DNA of 64,000 bases, from the NCBI GenBank assembly GCA_023150375.1, contig JAKLLA010000001.1, forward strand, positions 124,001 through 188,000. The letters are read 5' to 3'. This document shows, piece by piece, positions 43,608-52,756 of this stretch. The position numbers were made by a program, and so were the translations under genes. Within the stretch, counting starts at the first letter, position 1; each line of letters begins with the position of its first letter. Below the pieces are notes generated by a model. The model saw only the letters and a program-made list of their open reading frames with translations, did not search any database and was not told the origin of the DNA. Source of the DNA: Burkholderiaceae bacterium. GTDB lineage: Bacteria; Pseudomonadota; Gammaproteobacteria; Burkholderiales; Burkholderiaceae_C.

Positions 43608-44522
43608 ATGCGCTTCTCCGTCTACCAGATCAGCCGCCGCGGCGGCCGCGAGAAGAACGAGGACCGCATGGGCTACTGCTACACGCGGGACTCGGGCCTG
43701 TTCGCGCTGGCCGACGGCATGGGCGGGCACCCGGAGGGCGAGGTGGCCTCGCAGATGTCGCTGCAGGTCATGGCCGCGATGTTCCAGCACGAGGCCAAGC
43801 CTGTGCTCGAGAACGTGCGCCGCTTCCTGAACGAGGCCGTGCTGGCCGGTCACCACGCGCTGATCCGCTACGCCACCGAACGGGCGCTGCTGGACACCCC
43901 GCGCACCACGCTGGTGGCCTGCGTGCTGCAGGGCCGCGAGGCCTGGTGGGCACACTGCGGCGACTCGCGGCTGTACTTCGTGCGCGGCGGCAGGCTGCTG
44001 GCGCGCACCCGCGACCATTCCTACTCGGAGCTGCAGGAGAGCCTGGCCGGCGTGGTGCCGCTGGGCGAGCGGGTCAACCGCAACGTGCTCTTCACCTGCC
44101 TGGGCAGCCCGGGCAAGCCGGTGGTGGACATCGTCGGCCCGCTCACCCTGCAGGCCGGCGACAAGGTGCTGCTCTGCTCCGACGGCCTGTGGGGCAGCGT
44201 CGACGACGACGAGATCACCCGCCAGATGGCCGCCCTGCCGATCACCGAGGCCGCGCCCGAACTGGTCGAGCAGGCCCTGCGCGTGGCCGGCGAGAAAAGC
44301 GACAACGTCACCGTGGTGGCGGTGGAGTGGGAGTCGGCCGAGGACGAGGACAGCGCGCTGGACATCCGCACCGAGGAGCTCGGCGACGAGGTCTTCGCCT
44401 CCACGATCCAGTCCAGCGTCGGCCCGGGCAACCCCGACGACCTGCTCGACGACGAGGAGATCGAGCGCTCGATCCGCGAGATCAACGAGGCCATCAAGCG
44501 CAGCGCACAGAAGCGCGGCTGA
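43608..44522 (+). CDS. PP2C-family protein phosphatase
   Basis: 304 residues, partner of the kinase upstream. Metal-binding motifs of PP2C are present: REKNEDR (N-terminal Asp), [44 protein letters not shown] and SDNVTVVAV. The final 60 residues form an acidic tail ([21 protein letters not shown]) beyond the catalytic domain. It dephosphorylates Ser/Thr residues; targets are unknown. It is cotranscribed with the kinase gene. Confidence 0.92.
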   Translation: MRFSVYQISRRGGREKNEDRMGYCYTRDSGLFALADGMGGHPEGEVASQMSLQVMAAMFQHEAKPVLENVRRFLNEAVLAGHHALIRYATERALLDTPRTTLVACVLQGREAWWAHCGDSRLYFVRGGRLLARTRDHSYSELQESLAGVVPLGERVNRNVLFTCLGSPGKPVVDIVGPLTLQAGDKVLLCSDGLWGSVDDDEITRQMAALPITEAAPELVEQALRVAGEKSDNVTVVAVEWESAEDEDSALDIRTEELGDEVFASTIQSSVGPGNPDDLLDDEEIERSIREINEAIKRSAQKRG

Positions 44523-44585
44523 GCGCGCCGTCGCCGTCCCGGCCCCCTTCTTGTCCGTCGCTCCCGGCCCTGTTCCTCGCCCCCA

Positions 44586-44613
44586 CCCACTCTCCGGCCG
44601 GCCGGAGAGTGGG
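44586..44613. repeat. perfect 28-bp palindrome between phosphatase gene and rph
   Basis: A 14-bp arm (cccactctccggcc) is followed directly by its exact complement with no loop base. It has no U-tract, so it is weak evidence for a terminator. It could be a cruciform or a dimeric protein site, or a short dispersed GC-rich repeat. Confidence 0.55.
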
Positions 44614-44676
44614 ACACTCGCCTGTTCCGCCGCTGCCAGCGTGCAGCGTCCGCCCCCATCCGCACCGCGCCCCCCG

Positions 44677-45426
44677 ATGACATCCTCCCGCCCCCAAGGC
44701 CGCGCCCCCGATGCGCTGCGCCCCATCCGCATCACCCGCGGCTACACCAAGCACGCCGAAGGCTCGGTGCTGATCGAGTTCGGCGACACCAAGGTGCTCT
44801 GCACCGCCTCGGTCGAGGAGCGCGTGCCGCCGCACCAGAAGGGCAGCGGCGAGGGCTGGGTGACCGCCGAGTACGGCATGCTGCCGCGCTCGACGCACAC
44901 CCGCAGCGCCCGCGAGGCCGCCAAGGGCAAGCAGAGCGGGCGCACGCAGGAGATCCAGCGCCTGATCGGCCGCTCGCTGCGCTGCGTCTTCGACCTGAAG
45001 GCCCTGGGTGAGCGCACCCTCACGCTGGATTGCGATGTCCTGCAGGCCGACGGCGGCACCCGCACCGCCTCGATCACCGGCGCCTTCGTCGCCGCCGCGG
45101 ACGCGGTGAACCGCCTGCTGGCCGAGGGCCGCATCGCCGCCAGCCCGATCCGCGACCATGTCGCCGCCGTGTCGGTGGGCATCCTGGCGGGCACGCCGCT
45201 GCTGGACCTCGAGTACGTCGAGGACTCGGCCTGCGACACCGACATGAACGTGGTGATGACCGGCGCGGGCGGCTTCGTCGAGCTGCAGGGCACCGCCGAG
45301 GGCGCGGCCTTCAGCCACGCCGAGATGCTCAGCCTGGTCGGTCTGGCCGAGGCCGGCATCCGCCGCCTGGTGGCACTGCAGAAGGCCGCGCTGGCCGGCA
45401 CCCCCGGCCAGGCGGTGGAAGGCTGA
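44677..45426 (+). CDS. rph: ribonuclease PH
   Basis: 249 residues. Phosphorolytic 3' exoribonuclease that trims tRNA precursors. Recognisable segments are [22 protein letters not shown], the RNA-binding [13 protein letters not shown], and [19 protein letters not shown], with the catalytic-domain [19 protein letters not shown]. The ATG at 44677 gives the standard N-terminus; the open frame extends 42 codons upstream into Pro-rich sequence without family likeness. The rdgB gene starts 2 bp after its stop. Confidence 0.95.
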   Translation: MTSSRPQGRAPDALRPIRITRGYTKHAEGSVLIEFGDTKVLCTASVEERVPPHQKGSGEGWVTAEYGMLPRSTHTRSAREAAKGKQSGRTQEIQRLIGRSLRCVFDLKALGERTLTLDCDVLQADGGTRTASITGAFVAAADAVNRLLAEGRIAASPIRDHVAAVSVGILAGTPLLDLEYVEDSACDTDMNVVMTGAGGFVELQGTAEGAAFSHAEMLSLVGLAEAGIRRLVALQKAALAGTPGQAVEG

Positions 45427-45428
45427 CC

Positions 45429-46082
45429 ATGGCCGGCCCCCACCCCGCGCACCGGCTGGTGCTGGCCTCCCACAATGCCAAGAAGCTGAAGGAACTGCAG
45501 GCCCTGCTCGGCGCCACCGGGGTGACGCTGGTGACGCAGGGCGAGCTGGGCATCGCGGAGGCCGAGGAGCCGCACGCCACCTTCGTCGAGAACGCGCTGG
45601 CCAAGGCCCGCCACGCCGCCGCCGCCAGCGGCCTGCCGGCCATCGCCGACGACTCCGGCCTGTGCGTCGATGCGCTGGGCGGCCACCCCGGCGTGCAGTC
45701 GGCCCACTTCGCGCCGATCGAACGGGACCCGGCCGAGGACCGCGAGACCCATCGCGCCCGGCAGGACGCCGCCAACAATGCCAGGCTGCTGACCGAACTC
45801 GCCGGCGCCGACAGCCGGCGCGCGCGGTTCGTCTGCACGCTGGTGGCGCTGCGCTCGGCCGACGACCCCGAGCCGCTGATCGCCTTCGGCCGCTGGGAGG
45901 GCGAGATCCTGACGGCCCGCCAGGGCGACGGCGGCTTCGGCTACGACCCGCTGATGTACATCCCGTCGCAGGGCTGCAGCGCCGCCGGGATGGCCGCCGA
46001 GGTGAAGAACCGCCTGAGCCACCGCGCGCTGGCGGCGGCCCAGATGGTGACCCTGATGCGCGAGGTCTGGCGCCTTGGCTGA
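45429..46082 (+). CDS. rdgB: XTP/dITP diphosphatase (non-canonical purine NTPase)
   Basis: 217 residues. Removes deaminated purine nucleotides by splitting (d)ITP and XTP to the monophosphate and pyrophosphate. Typical motifs: LASHNAKKLKEL (substrate loop), FVENALAKARHAA, ADDSGLCVDALGG, GGFGYDPLM and MAAEVKNRLSHRALA. The stop overlaps the hemW start codon region by 8 bp. Confidence 0.95.
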   Translation: MAGPHPAHRLVLASHNAKKLKELQALLGATGVTLVTQGELGIAEAEEPHATFVENALAKARHAAAASGLPAIADDSGLCVDALGGHPGVQSAHFAPIERDPAEDRETHRARQDAANNARLLTELAGADSRRARFVCTLVALRSADDPEPLIAFGRWEGEILTARQGDGGFGYDPLMYIPSQGCSAAGMAAEVKNRLSHRALAAAQMVTLMREVWRLG

Positions 46083-47349
46083 CGATACGATCGCGCGCTA
46101 CCTGCGCCCCGGCACCCTGCAGCTCGGCGCGGTGCCGCCGCTGAGCCTGTACGTGCACCTGCCCTGGTGCCTGCGCAAGTGCCCGTACTGCGACTTCAAC
46201 AGCCATGAACCGCAGGCCCCCAGGCTCCCGGTGGTCGCCACCCCCCGAGGGGGCTCGACCCGGACCGGGGAACCCGGATCCGGGTCGGGACGAACCTTGG
46301 ATCCGCAGCTGGAAGCCCGCTACCTCGAGGCCCTGCGCGCCGACCTGGAGGCCGCGCTGCCGCTGGTCTGGGGGCGCAGCGTGCACAGCGTCTTCATCGG
46401 CGGTGGTACACCCAGCCTGTTCTCGCCCGAGGCCATTGCGCGGCTGCTCGACGATGTGCGCGCCCGCCTGCCGCTGCTGCCCGGCGCCGAGGTGACGCTG
46501 GAGGCCAACCCCGGCACCTTCGAGCGCGAGCGCTTCCGCGCCTTCCGCGCCGCGGGCGTCACACGCCTGTCGATCGGGGTGCAGAGCTTCGACGACGCGG
46601 CGCTGGCGGCGCTGGGCCGGGTGCACGACCGCGCCCAGGCCATCGCCGCGGCCGAGGAGGCCGCCGAGGCCTTCGAGACCTTCAACCTCGACCTGATGTA
46701 CGCCCTGCCCGGCCAGGATCTGGCGCGGGCGGCCCAGGACCTGCGCACCGCGCTGGCGCTGCAGCCGGCACACCTGTCGGTCTACCACCTCACGATCGAG
46801 CCCAATACCCGCTTCGCCAACGCGCCGCCGGCCGGCCTGCCGGACGACGACCTGTGCGCCGAAATGCTGGACCAGATCACCGCACTGACCGAGGCGGAGG
46901 GCCTGCAGCGCTACGAGGTGTCGGCCTACGCGAAGCCGGGCCACCGCTGCCGCCACAACCTGAACTACTGGCAGTTCGGCGACTACCTCGGCATCGGCGC
47001 GGGCGCGCACAGCAAGCTGAGCTTTCCGCACCGCGTCGTGCGCCAGGTGCGCTGGCGCGAACCGGCCGCCTACATGGACCGTGCCCTGGCCGGCCAGGCG
47101 GTGTCCAACGACGAGGAAGTGGGCCGCCGGGCCCTGCCCTTCGAGTTCATGCTCAACGCGCTGCGGCTGAAGGAGGGTTTCGACCTCGCCCTCTTTCCCG
47201 AACGCACCGGCCTGCCGATGTCGGCGCTGCGCGCCCGGCTCGACGAGGCCGAGCGGCGCGGCCTGCTCACCCAGTCCGACGGACGGATCGTGCCGACCCC
47301 GCGCGGCTTCGACTTCCTCAGCGACCTGCAGGCCCTGTTCCTGGATTGA
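46075..47349 (+). CDS. hemW: HemW-type radical SAM protein (haem chaperone)
   Basis: 424 residues. The radical SAM cluster motif is C32-LRK-C36-PY-C39-D. The segments FIGGGTPSLF, LEANPGTFE, RLSIGVQSF and NLDLMYALPGQ follow, typical of the HemN-like family. HemW binds haem and delivers it to proteins, but is not a coproporphyrinogen dehydrogenase. A TTG start at 46075 overlaps rdgB. Residues about 46-75 are an unusual Pro/Gly/Arg/Thr-rich insert between the cluster motif and LDPQLEARYLEAL, encoded by strongly structured DNA; homologues normally lack it. Confidence 0.9.
   Translation: MADDTIARYLRPGTLQLGAVPPLSLYVHLPWCLRKCPYCDFNSHEPQAPRLPVVATPRGGSTRTGEPGSGSGRTLDPQLEARYLEALRADLEAALPLVWGRSVHSVFIGGGTPSLFSPEAIARLLDDVRARLPLLPGAEVTLEANPGTFERERFRAFRAAGVTRLSIGVQSFDDAALAALGRVHDRAQAIAAAEEAAEAFETFNLDLMYALPGQDLARAAQDLRTALALQPAHLSVYHLTIEPNTRFANAPPAGLPDDDLCAEMLDQITALTEAEGLQRYEVSAYAKPGHRCRHNLNYWQFGDYLGIGAGAHSKLSFPHRVVRQVRWREPAAYMDRALAGQAVSNDEEVGRRALPFEFMLNALRLKEGFDLALFPERTGLPMSALRARLDEAERRGLLTQSDGRIVPTPRGFDFLSDLQALFLD
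46241..46286. repeat. inverted-repeat insert inside hemW
   Basis: Contains ccccc-ga-ggggg (46242-46253) and gacccgga (46257-46264) paired with tccgggtc (46279-46286), with further small palindromes between. It is in frame and coincides with the non-conserved insert. Similar ccccc-ga-ggggg units are familiar as short dispersed repeats in Comamonadaceae-like genomes (from general knowledge). Confidence 0.55.
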
Positions 47350-47358
47350 GGAGAGGCG

Positions 47359-48486
47359 TCAGACCCGGTGCAGCGTCGCGCCGGCGTGCTCGCGCAGGTG
47401 CTGCATCAGGTGCTCGGCGATGCGCTTGAGCGGCAGCACCTCGTGCACCGCGCCGGCGGCGATGGCCTCGCGGGGCATGCCGAAGACCACGCAGCTGGCC
47501 TCGTCCTGCGCCACGTTGTAGGCGCCGGCGTCGCGCATGGCCCGCATGGCCTGCGCACCGTCGCCGCCCATGCCGGTGAGCATCAGGCCGATCGCGTTGC
47601 GGCCCGCCACCCGCGCGGCCGACTGGAACAGCACCTCGACGCTGGGCTTGTGGCGGTTCACCGGCTCGCCGTCGCGCACCCGGGCGATGTAGTTGGCGCC
47701 CGAGCGCTCCACCGACAGGTGCATGCCGCCCGGCGCGATGTAGGCGTGGCCGGGCAGCACGCGCTCGCCGTCGCTCGCCTCCTTGACCGCGATGCGGCAC
47801 AGGCCGTTCAGGCGCGCGGCGTAGCTGCGCGTGAAGCCCGGCGGCATGTGCTGGGTGATCAGCACGCCCGGCGCATCGGCGGGCAGGCCGGCGAGCACCT
47901 CGCGGGTGGCCTCGGTGCCCCCGGTGGAGGCGCCGATGAAGATCAGCTTCTCGGTGGACAGCCGCCCCAGCGGCGCCGACGCCTCGCCCGGGCCTGCGGC
48001 CGGCACGGTGGCGCCCGGGCGTGGCACCGCCGCGGGGCTGCCCGCCCCGGCCGGGGCCGGCGGCGCAGCGGCCAGACGGCGCACCCGGGCCTGCGCGGCA
48101 ATGCGCACCTTGTCGGTGATCTCCTGGGCCAGGCGGCGCATGCCGTCGGCCACGCCGATGCGCGGCTTGGCCACGAAGTCCACCGCGCCCAGCTCGAGGG
48201 CCTTCAGGGTCACCTCCGCCCCCCTCTCGGTCAGCGTGGAGACCATCACCACCGGCATCGGGCGCAGGCGCATCAGGCGCGACAGGAAGTCGATGCCGTC
48301 CATGCGCGGCATCTCCACGTCCAGCGTGATCACGTCCGGATCGAGGTTGCGGATCATCTCGCGCGCGACCAGGGGGTCGGCGGCGGTACCCACGCACTGC
48401 ATGTCGCTCTGCCGATCGATGATCTCGGCGAGCAGACTGCGCACCAGGGCGGAATCGTCCACCACCACCACGCGCGTCTTGGCCAT
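47359..48486 (-). CDS. cheB: chemotaxis protein-glutamate methylesterase
   Basis: 375 residues. The receiver domain (1-120) has D10-D11 and phosphoacceptor D56 ([11 protein letters not shown]). After a 40-residue Ala/Pro-rich linker, the catalytic domain (180-370) shows FIGASTGG with Ser187, TQHMPPGFT and LTGMGGDGA with the Ser-His-Asp triad. CheB demethylates and deamidates chemoreceptors, resetting sensitivity. It is the third gene in a cheR-cheD-cheB run. Confidence 0.96.
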   Translation of the reverse strand: MAKTRVVVVDDSALVRSLLAEIIDRQSDMQCVGTAADPLVAREMIRNLDPDVITLDVEMPRMDGIDFLSRLMRLRPMPVVMVSTLTERGAEVTLKALELGAVDFVAKPRIGVADGMRRLAQEITDKVRIAAQARVRRLAAAPPAPAGAGSPAAVPRPGATVPAAGPGEASAPLGRLSTEKLIFIGASTGGTEATREVLAGLPADAPGVLITQHMPPGFTRSYAARLNGLCRIAVKEASDGERVLPGHAYIAPGGMHLSVERSGANYIARVRDGEPVNRHKPSVEVLFQSAARVAGRNAIGLMLTGMGGDGAQAMRAMRDAGAYNVAQDEASCVVFGMPREAIAAGAVHEVLPLKRIAEHLMQHLREHAGATLHRV

Positions 48487-48533
48487 CGCTTGCTCCTAGC
48501 TGAAAGTTGTCGTCGACGGGTCCGGTCCGTCGG

Positions 48534-49199
48534 TCAGAACAGGTCCACCGAGCCGCCCACGCTGCTGCTGCTCTTGCGCACCTTCTGGGCCGCCTCGCGC
48601 TCGATCGCGGCCACCGCGTCCTGGTTGGTCGGCGCCAGCCGCTTGACCATGGCCTTGCCGCTGGCCGGCAGGAAGCAGACCTTGCGCGGGTAGATCTCCA
48701 GCACGTCCTTGGAGACCACCGGAATGCGCTCGGTGGCCAGGTAGTCGAGCACGAACTTCGTGTTGCGCTCGCCCACGTTGAGGCTGCTCATGCCGCTGAT
48801 GACCGCCGCACCGCCGAAGACCTTGGCTTCCAGCGTCGAGCGGCTGGCGCCGCGCTTGAGCAGCTCGTTGATCAGCAGTTCCATCGCGAAGGAGCCGTAG
48901 CGCCCGCCGTCGGCCATGCCCGCGCCGACGTCGGGCAGCATGAAGTGGTTCATGCCGCCGATGCGGGCCGAGCGGTCCCACAGGCAGGCGGCGATGCACG
49001 AACCGAGCGTGGTCATGATCAGCATGTCCTCGTCGTGCACGAAGTACTCGCCTGGCAGCACCTTCACCGCATCGCAGCGGAAGAAGGCGTCGTAGAAGAA
49101 GAAGGAGGCCTCACCCGGCCGGCGCGTGGCCGCACGCAGGCGCTCGAGACGCGGCGAGCGCGCCGCCGTGACAGGGGTGGGAACGGAAGCAGCGTTCAT
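48534..49199 (-). CDS. cheD: chemoreceptor glutamine deamidase CheD
   Basis: 221 residues. Deamidates specific glutamines of chemoreceptors to glutamate. The catalytic Cys is in TTLGSCIAACLWD, the His in GGMNHFMLP, and the Thr in NTKFVLDYL. The family core ends near VCFLPASGKAMVKRL. It carries a C-terminal extension ending in VDLF. An ATG at 49199 is chosen because the upstream frame is Cys-rich and unlike the family. It lies 28 bp after cheR. Confidence 0.93.
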   Translation of the reverse strand: MNAASVPTPVTAARSPRLERLRAATRRPGEASFFFYDAFFRCDAVKVLPGEYFVHDEDMLIMTTLGSCIAACLWDRSARIGGMNHFMLPDVGAGMADGGRYGSFAMELLINELLKRGASRSTLEAKVFGGAAVISGMSSLNVGERNTKFVLDYLATERIPVVSKDVLEIYPRKVCFLPASGKAMVKRLAPTNQDAVAAIEREAAQKVRKSSSSVGGSVDLF

Positions 49200-49227
49200 G
49201 GGGGCGTTCGCTCCAGGGGGACAGCAC

Positions 49228-50106
49228 TCAGACGCGCTGGTACACCGTCTTGCCGCGCAGCTGGAACAGGTCACGCGACTCGGTGAAGTTCTCCGAGTGG
49301 CCGACGAACAGCAACGCGCCGGGACGCATCACCGCATGCATGCGTTCGAGCACACGGCGCTGCGTGGGGGCATCGAAATAGATCATCACGTTGCGGCAGA
49401 ACACGATGTCGAAGGGCTCGCCCAGCGACCACTGCGGCCCCACCAGGTTGAAGGTGCGGAACTCGATCAGCCGCGCCAGCTCCGGACGCACGCGGATATA
49501 GCCGGCGTTGGCGCCGGTGCCGCGCAGGAAGTGGCGCTTGAGCCGCTCGGGACTCAGCCCGCGCGCATCGGCGGGGTAGACGCCGCGCTGCGCGGTGGCC
49601 AGCACCTGGGTGTCGATGTCGCTGGCGACGATGCGTACCGCCGCGCCGGTCCCCAGCGTCTCGGCCGCGCACATCGCCAGCGAGTAGGGCTCCTCGCCGG
49701 TGGAGGCAGCGTTGCACCACAGCCGCAGGCTGCGGCCGGCACCGCCGCGCTCGCGCAGCGCGTCGGCCAGCAGCGGGAAGTGGTGCTCCTCGCGGAAGAA
49801 GGCCGTGAGGTTGGTGGTCAGACAGTTGACGAACTCCTGCCACTCGCGCTCGGCGGCATCGCCCGAGGCGGTCTCGAGCCACTGCAGGTAGCTGCCGAAG
49901 GAGCGGTACCCGGTCTCGCGCAGGCGCCGCGCCAGGCGGCTGTACACCATCGCGTGCTTGTGCTCGTGCAGGCTGATGCCGGCGCGCTGGTGGATCAGCT
50001 GGCGCACCCGGGCGAAGTCGCGGGCGTCGAAGCTGAACTCGCGCGTGGCGGCGTCCGCGCCGAAGGCATCGGCAGGTCGGTCGTCGAGAAGGCGTTGTGT
50101 GGCCAT
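49228..50106 (-). CDS. cheR: chemotaxis protein methyltransferase
   Basis: 292 residues. Methylates receptor glutamates with SAM. The N-terminal helical domain (FARVRQLIHQRAGISLHEHKHAMVYSRLARRLRETG) and the SAM-binding LWCNAASTGEEPYSLAM are typical, as are FDIVFCRNVMIYFD and LFVGHSENF at the C-terminal end. With cheD and cheB it forms the receptor-adaptation set. Other che genes are absent from this window. It is divergent from a diguanylate cyclase gene. Confidence 0.96.
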   Translation of the reverse strand: MATQRLLDDRPADAFGADAATREFSFDARDFARVRQLIHQRAGISLHEHKHAMVYSRLARRLRETGYRSFGSYLQWLETASGDAAEREWQEFVNCLTTNLTAFFREEHHFPLLADALRERGGAGRSLRLWCNAASTGEEPYSLAMCAAETLGTGAAVRIVASDIDTQVLATAQRGVYPADARGLSPERLKRHFLRGTGANAGYIRVRPELARLIEFRTFNLVGPQWSLGEPFDIVFCRNVMIYFDAPTQRRVLERMHAVMRPGALLFVGHSENFTESRDLFQLRGKTVYQRV

Positions 50107-50337
50107 GCGCAGCGGAGGCAGTCGTCGGTTGGGAGACGCAGTTCGAGGGCGACTCGCCCGGCCGGCCGGACAGCGGCAGCGGGTCGATTCGACGAGTTCG
50201 AGTGTCCGAGGCGGTGCGGCCTGACAAAGGCCGGAGTAGGACGGCCGAAGCGGCCATTTCCGCGTCTGCACCCGCGCCGGCTCGGTTAGACTGGATTCAC
50301 GGTTCTTGCAGATCCGGCGCGGCCTGCCCGCTCGCCT

Positions 50338-51225
50338 GTGCTGCACGACCGCCCGCAGCGTGTCCGTCGGCCCGATCCGGTCGCCGGTGTGTCCCGTCGT
50401 TTCGAGCCCCTCGATCGCCCCGTGAGCCCCGGCCTCGTTCGCGCCCAGCCCGATGCCCGACCCGCCGACGGCGAGCTGCCGGTGGAACGCGCCCGCGTAC
50501 TCGTGCAGCCCGGCGAAATCCAGGTCGCGCAGGCGCTGCAGCTGCTCGCCCGCTCCGGACAGGTCTGGCCAGCCGATGCGCCGCCGGGTTCGCCGGCCTG
50601 GATGCAGGCCCTGCTCGACGGGCTGTGCGAACTCTCCAGCCGCGACCCCCTCACCGGGCTGGCGAACCGCCGCCAGTTCGAGGCGGCGCTGGACCGCGAG
50701 GTCGACCGCGTGGCCCGCTCCGGCGAGCCGGCCCTGCTGCTGCTGGCCGACATCGACCACTTCAAGCCGGTCAACGACCGCCACGGCCACGCCGCCGGCG
50801 ACCTGGTGATCCGCGAGGTGGCGCGCTGCCTGCAGGACTGCGTGCGGCCGATGGACACCGTGGCGCGCATCGGCGGCGAGGAGTTCGCCGTGGTCCTGCC
50901 GAACTGCCCGCCCGCCTTCGGGCAGGCGGTGGCCGAGCGGGTGCGCCGTCGCATCGAGCAGCAGCCCATTCCGATCGGCGGCGGGATCTCGCTGCAGCTG
51001 ACCATCAGCATCGGCGGCGCCTTCGCGCCGGCCTGGGTGCGCACCTCGCCCGCGCTCTGGCTCGAGCGGGCCGATCAGCATCTCTACCGCGCCAAGGCCG
51101 GCGGGCGCAACTGCACTCGCCTGGAAACGCCGCCACTGTCGGAGGTCTCGGCCGAAGAGCGTGGGCTGCTCTTCGCCACCCCGACGCTGCCCCCCTCTCC
51201 CGACGCTGCCCCGGACCTGCCATGA
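50338..51225 (+). CDS. GGDEF diguanylate cyclase
   Basis: 295 residues. The C-terminal GGDEF domain (100-265) has DPLTGLANRRQFE, DIDHFKPVNDRHGH and the active-site GGEEF at 179-183. The inhibitory RxxD site R170-PM-D173 lies five residues before it, so feedback by cyclic di-GMP is expected. The N-terminal 95 residues are Pro/Arg-rich with no known sensor. The GTG start at 50338 is uncertain; a later GTG or ATG would shorten this part. Its stop overlaps the next gene's ATG by 4 bp. Confidence 0.82.
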   Translation: MLHDRPQRVRRPDPVAGVSRRFEPLDRPVSPGLVRAQPDARPADGELPVERARVLVQPGEIQVAQALQLLARSGQVWPADAPPGSPAWMQALLDGLCELSSRDPLTGLANRRQFEAALDREVDRVARSGEPALLLLADIDHFKPVNDRHGHAAGDLVIREVARCLQDCVRPMDTVARIGGEEFAVVLPNCPPAFGQAVAERVRRRIEQQPIPIGGGISLQLTISIGGAFAPAWVRTSPALWLERADQHLYRAKAGGRNCTRLETPPLSEVSAEERGLLFATPTLPPSPDAAPDLP

Positions 51226-52043
51226 ACGCCCCGCCCTCCTCCCCTGCGCCCCGCGCGGCCGCCCTGGCGACGTCGGCGGGAGCCCGCATCCTGGCGGTCA
51301 CCAGCGGCAAGGGTGGCGTCGGCAAGACCATGGTGGCCGCGAACCTGGCCGCCGCGATGGCCCGCCAGGGACGGCGCGTGCTGGTCATCGATGCCGACCT
51401 CGGCCTGGCCAACCTCGACGTGGTGCTGAACCTGCAGCCCAGCACCACGCTGCACGACGTGTTCACAGGCCGCGCCACGCTGGAACAGGCCACACTGGAC
51501 GCCCCCGGCGGCTTCCAGGTGCTGCTGGCCGGTTCTGGGCTGGTGGAGTACTCGCGCCTGACGCCCGAGGTGCGCGAGCAGTTCGAACAGCTGCTGCACA
51601 GCGTACGCCCCCGCTACGACGACGTGCTGCTCGACACCGGCGCGGGCATCTCCGACGTGGTGCTGTACGCCGTCTCGCTGGCCGACGAGGTGCTGGTCGT
51701 CGCCACCCCCGAGCCCACCTCGCTGACCGACGCCTACGCGACCATCAAGGTGCTGGCCATGCAGCAGGGCCGTGCCGGCACCCTGCTGGCGGTGAACCAG
51801 AGCAGCCGCACTGGCGAAGGCCGTGGCGTGGCACAGCAGCTGCAATCGGTGATCGAGCGCTTCGTGCGCCTGCCCGCCGGCCAGGCCGTGCAGCTGACCT
51901 ACCTCGGCGAGATTCCCAGCGACCCCTCGGTGCGCGACGCGGTGCAGCGCCGCCAGCTGCTCACGCTGACGTATCCGGGCAGCCAGGCCGCCCAGGCCCT
52001 GCAGCAGATCGCCACGCGGCTGATCCAGCGCCGCCGCGGCTGA
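51222..52043 (+). CDS. MinD/ParA-family ATPase, FlhG-like
   Basis: 273 residues. The deviant Walker A is SGKGGVGKTMVAANLA; the family segments VLVIDADLGLANLDVVL and DDVLLDTGAGISDVVL follow. This matches FlhG/FleN/YlxH, membrane-associated ATPases that set flagellar number and position. The C-terminus is basic. It is coupled to the diguanylate cyclase by a 4-bp overlap, joining c-di-GMP synthesis to a putative motility regulator, near the che genes. No flhF is visible, so the FlhG role is probable but not proven. Confidence 0.85.
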   Translation: MNAPPSSPAPRAAALATSAGARILAVTSGKGGVGKTMVAANLAAAMARQGRRVLVIDADLGLANLDVVLNLQPSTTLHDVFTGRATLEQATLDAPGGFQVLLAGSGLVEYSRLTPEVREQFEQLLHSVRPRYDDVLLDTGAGISDVVLYAVSLADEVLVVATPEPTSLTDAYATIKVLAMQQGRAGTLLAVNQSSRTGEGRGVAQQLQSVIERFVRLPAGQAVQLTYLGEIPSDPSVRDAVQRRQLLTLTYPGSQAAQALQQIATRLIQRRRG

Positions 52044-52054
52044 TCGGCCCGGCC

Positions 52055-52090
52055 ATCGGCGCGGTGATCCGCGCGGTGATCGGCGCGGTG
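52055..52090. repeat. three tandem 12-bp repeats (atcsgcgcggtg)
   Basis: Two copies of atcggcgcggtg flank one copy differing by one base (atccgcgcggtg). They lie just after the FlhG-like stop and upstream of the haemoglobin gene. They could reflect slippage or a regulatory cluster. Confidence 0.6.
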
Positions 52091-52222
52091 ATCGACCCGG
52101 AACGCGGGCCCGTGCACCCGGAGCGCGGCATCGGGACAGCCCGCAGGGCCATGGCCGCCGGCCTACACTGCGCTCCCGGCTCTGCGCGGTCCCGCGCGGC
52201 CCTGTCGACTGCCCGATCTGCC

Positions 52223-52633
52223 TTGACCGCCTCCGACGCTTCCGCCCCCATCTCCCCCCCGGCCACGCCCTTCGACTGGGTCGGCGGCGAAGCCGCCGTG
52301 CGCGCCCTGGTCGACCGCTTCTACGACCTGATGGACCTCGAGCCGGCCTACCGCGAACTGCGCGCGGTGCACGGCAGCACGCTCGACGACGCGCGCGACA
52401 AGCTGTTCTGGTTCCTCTGCGGCTGGCTGGGCGGCCCGCCCCACTACGAGCAGCGCTTCGGCCACCCCCGGCTGCGGGCGCGCCACCTGCCCTTCGTGAT
52501 CGGGGTGCGCGAGCGCGACCAGTGGCTGGCCTGCATGCACCAGGCGATGCAGGAATGCGCCCTGGACCCCGCCCTGGTCGAGCGGCTGGACGCCAGTTTC
52601 TTCAAGACCGCCGACTGGATGCGCAACATTTAG
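52223..52633 (+). CDS. group II truncated haemoglobin
   Basis: 136 residues. The two-on-two globin fold can be traced: FDWVGGEAAVRALVDRFYDLMD (helices A-B), LFWFLCGWLGGPPHYEQRFGHPRLRARHLPF with the proximal His, and RDQWLACMHQAMQECALDP (helix G). These proteins bind oxygen and often handle NO or peroxide. The first ATG in frame is 52151, but a TTG at 52223 gives the normal family length; the latter is preferred with reservation. Confidence 0.85.
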   Translation: MTASDASAPISPPATPFDWVGGEAAVRALVDRFYDLMDLEPAYRELRAVHGSTLDDARDKLFWFLCGWLGGPPHYEQRFGHPRLRARHLPFVIGVRERDQWLACMHQAMQECALDPALVERLDASFFKTADWMRNI

Positions 52634-52756
52634 ACCCCCGTCGCGGCTGACGCCGCTCCCGCTCCAGGGGACACGACCCGCGGCCCGGCAGCGCCAGATC
52701 CGCGCTTGCCACCGGGCAGGATCCCTGCGTGCGTCGGCCTGGTCGCGGCACAGCTT

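Noticed and set aside
46075-47349. The hemW insert as a frameshift or pseudogene
   Set aside because: The reading frame is intact on both sides and all family motifs are present.
52043-52140. Repeats considered as a CRISPR array
   Set aside because: The units are 12 bp, contiguous and only three; there are no spacers, and no cas genes occur in the window.
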